DNA of 64,000 nucleotides. Origin: Pterobdella sp. o SKG-2022 (taxonomy: Eukaryota > Annelida > Clitellata > Hirudinida > Piscicolidae). Below the pieces are notes generated by a model. It worked only from the letters and a program-made list of their open reading frames with translations. It was not told the origin of the DNA and made no database searches. This document shows positions 1 through 10,000 of the stretch, piece after piece. The DNA lies in contig OZ038321.1 in assembly GCA_964035795.1 (NCBI GenBank), positions 20,397,958 through 20,461,957 on the forward strand. Direction: 5' to 3'. How positions within the stretch are numbered: position 1 is the first letter of the stretch; each line of letters opens with the position of its first letter. The translations under genes were made by a program, and so were the position numbers.

Positions 1-2189
1 AGTATTAGAAAAAGCCATCAGGTTTCAAAATTATAAATATTACTTGCAAAATAAATGATTTGTTTTAATAATTGTTCAAATATTGAAAAAATTTATCTAT
101 ACAACTATTTTTTTGAATATACTAATTCAAAAAAAGAACTTTTAAATACAGTTGTGCGCTACAGCTTAAGTTGTAAATTTCAAGGCACACCCGAATTAAT
201 CTTCTCAACACTTCTGTCCTCAAGACTCACCCCTAAATCGGTAGCAAGCGCTCTGATCTACTAGTAAAAGCACTTCATAAGACCGCATTACATACAATGT
301 ATTTTATTCTAAAACCTTATATCGAAAACCAAGTGCTACGAAGCACCTATGATGACGTTGGCCAAATTTATGATTCGGCAGTTGTTTAGTAGCTTCAAAA
401 TAGATACATACAATGATCGTGTTATTTATATTTTAAAAAATCATGAAGTTCACAATGAGTTAAATATTTTATAAATACAATAAAAACTAACGAATTTCAT
501 AAGTGGAACACGAGCCAGGGAAAAACACTGTATGGTACATCTCATAGACATCGTAAAGGTCACCCTCACCCGTTACATTGTTGTGATGGATTTTAATACA
601 CCTTTTATCACTGACACAAGCAAATATGCAGTCTATAGTGTTTAACGTAAAGAATCTAAATATGTAAGTTCCATTAGACACCGCCTTGTGTGAATAGTGT
701 CAAGAATTCTGAAATAACTTTCTTCGCTTGACCCACTTTCCACATGCTGTAAACATACCACCAACAATACAGTGAAATAAAGTTTTATTTGTGAAGATAA
801 TAATGTGATTTAAAATTAAAAAACTTTTCCAAAAATTTTGCATAAGTTCACGCGTGTGTTAACTTATAGTAATGCTCATGGCAACCAACGAAATAGCCCT
901 CAAAGTAACTGTAATTAATCATAAGGCATAAAAGAAGTGTAATTATTTGGGTAATAAGTTCAGATGTTTTCCAAAACTGTAATTGTTTCAATGTTTTGGA
1001 CATCGTTATCTTCAACAAAAGCTTTGAGACTGTTTGTGCGTTCTTATGGTTTTTGGTGTAATTTTATTGTTCAAAAATTTTTTTAAGCCTTTTGATGATG
1101 ATTTAAAAATGAGATACTATACAATTATATACAATAATAATATATTGTACAATAGAATATAATGGACAGTATAATGGGGTACATAAATTTTCTCGTTTAT
1201 TTCTTTAAAAATGAGGATTTTATAGGTAAAAAATAAAATTTTTGATAAGTACAAACTTATCATAATTAATTAGTGAAAAAATGTGAAATTTTATAACTAT
1301 TTACAGTCAGCCAGACTCGAGTAGTTTTTGTAAAGGTTATTGAAGTATCCTTAAAGATTATTTTCTTGGTTAAAAATAAAATAAAGAAACTATTGTTCAA
1401 TAACGAAAATGCTCTTTTCTATGGCTATGAGTTTTTAATATAGCTTACAATTACGTTCAACTCATTATTATCTCTAACAGAACTACATCGTTGAATACTA
1501 CATTATTACCTTTACGAGAACTATTCTCTAATCCTTACATAACTATCTCTGGCTGACTCTATACAAAGTTATAAAATTTTATATTTTCTCATTTATGAAT
1601 AATGATGAAGTTGTACTTTTCAAAAAGTTTATTTTTTAAATAAACTTTTATCTATAAAATCTACGTTTTGAAGAAATAAACGAAAAACTAGTGAAAATAA
1701 AAAGTTAGATACGATGTTTCTAAAAGATTACAAAAGTCCTTAGTAATGATTTTAGAATATCCCTTTAATGAATAGCATACAATAGCTTGTAACTCATTAA
1801 TGTCTGCAATTGCTTTCATGTTTTTTCCTTACAATTAACAGTTAATGAACCTCTGATAATAGAGGAATATCAAGGAACAAGTAAATTTCATTATTATCCT
1901 ATTAGCTTTAATTGGGTATATAATTATTATAAGTGAGTCTAAATTGGTTAAATTAAAAATAAAAGCTTGTAACTAAACTATTACAACTATCTTATATTAT
2001 TTTTTTATATTCAAGTTAATTAGCAACATTTGCATGATTCAAAATTGTTATATGACTACCCAAGATTTTTTTATTTCATGTTATATTTTCGTTTTTTTTT
2101 ATAAAACCACATACTTTTTAATTAAATGATCTTTCTTTGATTATCATGTTTGTAAAAGTGCCAACATAACACCCCGTTTGACGATATTT
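1..2189. other. Intergenic or intronic, no supported gene
   Basis: AT-rich sequence with frequent stops in all frames. The only coding-like stretch is the possible exon entered separately near 570-655. No RNA gene or clear transposon was recognised. Confidence 0.5.
570..655 (-). CDS. Possible isolated exon, Cys-containing, unidentified
   Basis: On the minus strand a segment of 86 bases sits between an AG acceptor (tacatatttag) and a consensus-like gtgagg donor. One frame is open and reads about 28 residues, with cysteines in DCIFAC and KRC. The frame stays open beyond the donor as far as about 487. The spacing of cysteines loosely recalls PAN/apple-like modules, but this is too short to assign. 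No neighbouring exon with a matching phase was found. It may be a chance open frame. Confidence 0.22.
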
Positions 2190-2268
2190 AATGCATTAGA
2201 ATGCATTCAATGCATTAAAATGCATTCAATGCATTAGAATGCATTAGAATGCATTAGAATGCTTTAAA
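2190..2268. repeat. Short tandem repeat, 9-10 bp unit containing ATGCAT
   Basis: About eight head-to-tail units of the form AATGCATTAG or AATGCATTC, ending in a degenerate AATGCTTTAA unit. The ATGCAT core is itself palindromic. The array is flanked by ordinary AT-rich DNA and is not part of a reading frame. Confidence 0.85.
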
Positions 2269-4009
2269 ACTTATATTTTAGGCATCCAGGCTTATTTTTT
2301 CAAAGTTTTGCAGAGCATTGCTAAAAAAAGAGGGGTATCGCAGAAGACAATGCATCAATGCATACTTCGAACTTCACAAAAGCTGGATGAAAACAATAAT
2401 GCTTTTTGTTTTGCAATTGCTTCACAAAATAAGACATTTTTTTTGATACTTTTTTTATTCAAACTAAAATTTTTGATAAATTCAACTCTGTCAATAACCA
2501 TTACAAAAACTCAAAAAAAATTTTTATATTTATGCTAATGATTTATGGCAAAGTAAAATCTGTTAAAAGTTTCAATTAGATTAAAAGAATTGAAAAAAAA
2601 TTACTTACATTAATCGATTTATTTTGAAACAATTGGAAACTTGATCTATGATGTCTCTGAAGATTAATGCTACTTAAATAAACTCATCGGTTTGTTCATT
2701 TAATTTGAACACAAGAAAAAATTTTGGGAACTAAGTTGTTCCATTAAAGAAAGAAAGTTTGACAAAATAAAGTTTATGCGTCGAATAAGCGTTTGATTGA
2801 TTAGTTTCAAAAGCTAACCAAGACAATACTTGTAACAAGATTATCGAAAGTCATTGACGTTAAACACCCAATATATAGCAATTTTGGACCAATAATTTTT
2901 GATTAGTTTTTAAAATAAAAATCTTTTACATGAAAATTTTAATAGCAAATTTTTTCATTTTTTTTATCAATGATCAGAATTTTATCATGGAAAGTTTAAA
3001 GATGCGAGTTTTCGACTAAAATACCGATGCAAGACACAATTGTAAGAGATAATAAAAACGAAAATTTATCAAATGAGCTAAAAATTTTGTGATATTATTT
3101 CTTATAATTTTCTTTCCTACAAACCAAAAATTGCTTATAACGACTACAAACAAGTGAAAAAATTCCAAGTTTAATAAAAAATCTTTACTTAAAATAAGTC
3201 ACAAGAGAGATAAAAATTTTTGACTTCAAATTCAACACATTTTAGAGAAACATTAAGTTAATGTGAGTTATGCTTTTGAGTTCATGCCAATACATTGATG
3301 ATTATTGTTAAGGAACCTATCTCCACCTCTGTCGAGTGCCAGTGAAAATAAACAAAAAAAACTCTGTTGAAAACTCATTAGAAATTATCAATTTTTGAAA
3401 TGTAAGTCATTTAATTAATTTGAAGCAAATGAATTCAAATAATTTTAAAAAAGTAGAAGTGGGAGTTGAGAAAGTCTTGCAGCTGACTGAGAAAAGATTC
3501 TCATAGGGCAGAATTATCGACATAAATCAATTTGCGAATAATAAAATTTTTTCTTGGATAATTATAGATATCTATAAGTTAAAAGAATGGTGAAAAAATA
3601 TGTTTTACTCAAAAAATTTCGACCACTATCGGTTTTCGTAATATGTAAAAAGCTGGAGTTTTCTTGAAAAACTTTGTAATTTCAATTAAACGTGAAATTT
3701 CTATGAAAAAGTAACTAAAGTCATTTGAAAAACTATTTTAGTTTTAATTTGAATTTTTTTTAATGTTCTATAATTAATTATATAAGTTTTAGTGGCTTTT
3801 ATAGTAGTTACTATTGCTTTGATTTGATTTGAAAGTCAAGATTTAAAAAAATTGAATCTGAAAATTTATTCAAAATTTGAGCTTTTATCAAAAAAATATT
3901 AAATATGAATTGCTTTTTTATGGAAACAATGAAACAAATCGAGATACAATTCATGAGAAAATAGCATAGTCTTGTTTGAAGTCCCAAATGGAATGGAATA
4001 CGGAATGAA
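2269..4009. other. Gene-poor stretch downstream of the RhoGAP gene
   Basis: No convincing exon, RNA gene or repeat. It includes the region 3' of the RhoGAP gene on the minus strand. If the donor at 4051-4056 is used, further 3' exons of that gene could lie here, but I found none I would defend. Confidence 0.4.
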
Positions 4010-7000
4010 TCAATTTATATAACTCTTAAAACTACCCCTCAAGCTTAACTTCTCACCTGAAGTACTTTTTTTGAAACCTAACTGGTCTGTACTGCCAAAC
4101 AAACGACTCTTTTTTAAACCTTTGTTTAAATTGTGTTTGATCAATGAGAAGGTGTTTTCATCATCACTGTTTTCATCTTCTTCATCATCATCATCATCGG
4201 CAATTAATTGCACTGAAATGAATTATTTTATCCTAAACTTTTTTTTAATAAACCTAACCATCAAGAAGGACAAAATACCTTAAACATTCACCACAAATAT
4301 AAAAATGAAAATTGATAAATTGAGAAAAATAAGAACTCACGTAAAGTCTCGGCATTTGGAAGCAGCTGCAAACCTACTTCATTGCCTGAACAGACCAGTT
4401 TCAACTCGTCTACAGAACGTTTGGAGAAGAGCCACTGATTCTAATCAATATTGATTCCATTTTAATTATATGTATTTCATGCTTTGATCTGTTTTACATT
4501 TAATTGGTCGATCACTTAAGTAGTTGGTTGGTCAATAGATTTATACAGTAGAGGGAATATGTATAAGCATTTGATAATTTTTAATGAAATTATAAATTAA
4601 TTATATTGTGATTTTTTTTTAATGTTTTATGATTAATATAAAACATTCAAACTTGTAATCAAATTTCGTTTCTGTCAAAACTAATTAGGATTTTTTGCGA
4701 TTTTGTCTTGGCAAATTGCTTACATTTAATTTTTTAACGGTGCATCAGATAATAAGCAATTGTTTTATCTAAAAGTGGTTGGTTAAATAAACTCTCAAAT
4801 CTAGCAAATAATTTGAGATAAACCCTTTTGCCAAACCAATGTCTCCAAAAACTAACATATTTGATGATGTTTTCAATTATATCGATTTGAGCACTCATTT
4901 CGGCCAAGAGTTCTTTTGTGGCTTTGTACTTCGAATGCACCAGAGAGGGCCCAAACAATGTTGCCAAATTGTGGGCGTCCATCTGAGATAGTTATCACTT
5001 GAATTATTGCAAAACTAGTTTTTGATACAAATTATTAACTGTTAAAATAATAACTTATAAAGTATTTTGAAATATGATTTCAGTATTTGTGTACCAATCA
5101 TTAGTTAACACAAACAAAAGTTTTTTTTGAAACAGTATAGTATTCTATTAAATAAATCTCAAATATCCTAAAAACGAAAAATAATATAAACTTATGATAA
5201 ATTTCTAGAGACATTGTTTTTCGACGCATGCGAAGCAACAAGATTAAGATGTTGGGCCAAGTGCTCCAACGTTTTGTAGTTTACCAATGGCAGTCTGAAT
5301 AAAGTTATATGAATATAAGAGACACTGACTCTAAATAAAATCAAACTGTTTCTAAATAACTAATGTATTTAAAAAATATGAATCATACACTTTTATTAAC
5401 TATATAATAACACAGAGCTTTTCGTAAGTTAAACTCACATTATCAAGTATCCAAACTTAAAAACGTTGCTAACTGCGTTGCTAAAAAGCTTCGTGTTATT
5501 ATTTAGTTAATAAAAGTGTTGAATTCAATTCGTTTTTTAGAAAAGGCTATTTTTGTTTTTCATAATAATGTTTATAATTATGGAAAATGTATAAATAGCG
5601 CAACCATCACATGTTATATGATATCTTACTTTGTGACCAATTCTCTTATGTAGATAACTTTGTCTTTCGCTTCTTTTTCTGAAGCTTTCAAAAAACTCTC
5701 ATACAAATCTGGAGTTATTGTTTAAAAATATGCTTTTATTCTTATTGTTTAAAAATAAATAATTATTTTTATAAATTAATAATTTAAATTCATAATAAAA
5801 AATTTTTTTTCAGCATTATTATTACTAATAGAAATTTCCATAAAGCAGTATTATAATGACATAACTGCTATAATTAGCACATCCATGAAGTAAATTGGCT
5901 GAATATATCTAATAAAAATGATTTAAAACTAGACTTTGTGTGATCAAGGGCTCTGGCAGTTTTCTAAAAAAAAGTTTTAGAAGACCTCCCAAACAACTCA
6001 CATCACTCCACTCGATCCTCGACCAATCGACGTTAGCTATATTCTGAAGAAATTTATTGTGGATTTACCTATTCAACTATTGATATGTTTTAATTTTTTT
6101 CCTAACGGACTTATACTATGAATTTTTCTTAATTAAAAATACATGCATTATTTAATGAACATTAACGTTGATATTATGAGAAAAAATTTTAATACATTAG
6201 CAAAAAAAAAAGAATTTTCGGTAAGTATAGCTTTACCATAATACATGCACTATTTATTAAGATAAATAAAAATTTCAATTCGATTTTATTCAATTTTTTA
6301 AATTGGAAACTCAGTAAAAATATGTTTTATCTAAAACCAAAGTTTTTAACTTTAAAAACAAAATTAGGGATTTTATTTTGTTCTCCAATCCATCCATGTA
6401 TTGCTTCAACTACTTAACTAACTTAATATTCTTCAGCGCCTCTGCAGAAAACCTAGCTTGCAAACAGTGCGCTTTGAATTAATAATAACAATGAAACAAA
6501 ACATAAATTATGCAATAAGCACCTTTTGTAGTTGTTTGAGCATGTGGTTGACGATAGAGTGTTTGCATGCAAGTCTGTATACACCCTGCATCTTCAACCC
6601 TCGCTTCTCTATCTCTTCAGTGCAAAACTCTACTATGAAAGGCAGATTCTGTTTGGAATTATTGTTATTTTGGTGGTTATTATAGCTGCATTACTGATAA
6701 TTTGATTATCTCGTTAATATCAACATATTTCACATGCTTCTCAAACAAGGTGGGAAACACAACCTATTTTTATCATCAAGCTGTTATTTGTTGGTCCTAG
6801 GATGCTTTCTATGCTAATAAAAAACTTATTTTAAGAAACTAGTTTAATCAAATTAGACATGAAAAGGTCTTTGTGGGGTTTACCAAAAAACAAATATCTT
6901 AAAATGATAATATAAGTTGGAAAAGAATTTTTCAAAAACAAGATAGAAGTGTTTATATTTACATCCTGAAACGGTAGCAGGCTCAAAAATGAGGCGCTAA

Positions 7001-10000
7001 ATGGTGCTTTTTGCCGTCATGCCCAATTTATTCATTTAATTAGAATATATTGCTGTACATGTCCTAGTAACTGGAGTTGACAGAAGTCGGCCTAGATTAT
7101 TGATACTAGTATAACGAAATTTATCTAATAAAGAGGAAAATTTGTTTAGACTGCCAGCCGAGCTAACTTCCAACTTTAAAATCGAAATTAAAAACCACCG
7201 TTACCACATTTCAGCATTTTTTTTGCTGTTGTCAGAAATGATCAGATGCCAAACCAACTAACAACGATACCAGAATATCAGTTTGTTGATACTTGTTACC
7301 GGAGTCTACTTATATGGAAGTTATAAAAGAACAGTCTTTTATATGCAGACACTTAGTTTGGTGCAGCTCAACTTCACGCGCAAGACGATCATAATATTCT
7401 CATCATCTCCATCTTCATCATTAATGCTTAAGACTTCCTCACGTTGATTCTTTTAACAATATGAAAAAATTCTAAAACGTACATTATAATATTGTATTGA
7501 CTAATTAATTTCAATTTTGGAATATATTGGCTTTATTGCATAAATTGCTTATTTGTGTGAAGACAACGGTAAGGAACATAAAACTAACTATAAACTATAA
7601 TGTAAACACTTTCACTTATATGATATTGTCACACAAAACAGAGCTTTTAGAGCGTGAATTATTACTAAAACGCGCAGCCATCGGTAGATGATTGATGACT
7701 ATCTTCGTATTGAAAAACAACATAACACAACAAAATAAAATGACCTGTGCATATATAAAAGCAATAAAACCTCGTTTATAGTAGACATCTGATACTGGTC
7801 GATGGAAAGTGTGACCAGTTCTGTCGAAGATGTTTGTGGCTTGTCTATGTTTGCTTTCAAATGCCTTCTCACCTCTGTAACCAATAATTAATTGGTCGAC
7901 AAAGGATTCGATCAATCAATGAATCAATGAATAAATAAATCAATAAATAAATAAATAAATAAATAAATCAATAAATCAATCAGTCACTCAAACTACGAAT
8001 AATGCGTATAATTTATTTTATTCGATGTTAAGGATAGATGCATTGACTTAAAACTCAACTATTTGGCATGAAAGGAATGGATTTTTTCGTAACCACGTAT
8101 TATTCTGGAAGCGAACTCAAAAAAAAAAATTTTTGTGAGCATAAACGTGTTTTAAACGCATATAATTAGGATGAATAACAAACTGAAGAATAGGAAAAAT
8201 AATTGAGATGTATTTAAAAACGGTCAAAAAATATTATTTTACAAAAGTATACAGGCAATAATGTATTGTGTTCATCTCGAAACTGAAAGGATAATAAAAA
8301 GAATAATTATAAATAGCTAAGGTTGCCGGAATGATACTCGGTTGTATCAAAATTAATGATTCAGATTCAATGTTTAACACCAATAAAAGCTACTTTTTAG
8401 GAATTTCTTCTTCCAGGAAGGAATATTGTTGACAGTTTGGTTATTGGCAATTGTGCTCAGAATATTTTCTAAAAAAATTTTGATAAGATATTATGTGATT
8501 GAAATTCTCTCATTTGCTTAAAAATTATGAAATTCATAATTGACAACTCAGAGTTTTAGTCATATGAAGAAAAATCAAACAAGACGATGAATCGACGTGC
8601 AAATTAATATATTTTCAATTATTTTTTTTAGGTATTGTATTGTTTTTCAATGAAGTGTAATTTAAGATATTGTATTTAAATATATTACAAGGCATTGTGT
8701 AAAAGTTTGTTTTGTTGTAAGATATTTTATTTTTTTAGTTTTATTTCTAGGTATTGTATTGCTTTTTGTATTGTAACTTGAAACTCACTGGGTTAAACAT
8801 CACTATAATATACTTCGTAGATTATTATTATTATTATTGTAAGGTATATTATTGTTTTCATATCTTAAGTTATTGCATTCGAACACCAACCACAGGATCG
8901 GTTGAAGTTTTTATTGAAATTATTAAAATTGCTCATCACAGCCTTTTTTAGTTTCTCAGCTTCTGTGTCTTCAGAATCAGCTTCGGGAGGAAGAGACTTG
9001 CTCGGCGTTATTTGTTGGTGGCTTGAAACTGAGTTTTTTTCTTCGTTCATTATCAACTCGTTGAAAATTTTCGATTCTAGTTCAGTCACTGAGTCTTTCT
9101 GGAGTAATAAAAAATATTTCAATTAGTATGCATTTTTATATAAATATAATACATAAAAAATATATATATATTTATTTATTATGTTTTAATCTTTGTATAA
9201 GCTTATTATTATTATCATTTATTTATTTATTTTTTTGATTTTTATAATTTGCTCTTTATGAACCACATAAAGCTTTGATCATATAAGCTATTAAAAACCT
9301 TTTCTCCAAAAAAAGAATTCAATCTTTTCACTCTTTCACTGTCATTCAATCTGTTAGAGACAGTAATTGTTATGTTTCAGTATTGGCATCGTAAGTTGAA
9401 ATACACAATAACAATGTTTGGAATATTAATGAAAGAAATTTTAAAAAATATTATCAATAATGAAATAAAAGTATATTTTTAATAAATTGAAAATTTCAAT
9501 AAAATTTGATTAAACCAAGCATAAGAATACCACAAAATTGCAAATGAAAATGGACCCATCAATCAAGTATGACTGATGTAAAAAGAGACAATGATAATTA
9601 CTTAATAGTAAGGGCAGTAACGATTAATTTAAAGGTGATATTAGGTGAGCATCATGAATATAAAAAGCCCTTGCATGCGTTTAACGTCACAAGTCGAATT
9701 TGCAATTCATTGAAACTAATTTGGGGTATTTTTAAAACTATTATAACTGTTGCATTTTGAAAAGCCTTCATTGCAAGAGAAAAATCTCACTTGACGTTAA
9801 TGATTGTGGTTTTTATTAATAATTACTTGGAAAAAATTCATAACTACTCATTTTACCAACAAAATACGTTATAGTGAAGCACAGCGATTTAAATACCAAT
9901 TTTATATAAGTATTCGGAGTATAACTAAAGTATTAGTCTAAAAAAACCATCATCCTCATCATCATCGTTTCACGTCCGTTTTCATGATAACATGGATTGG

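Noticed and set aside
2308..2538. 76-codon plus-strand frame after the ATGCAT array
   Set aside because: Low-complexity Phe/Lys/Thr end, no splice-site support, no recognisable domain.
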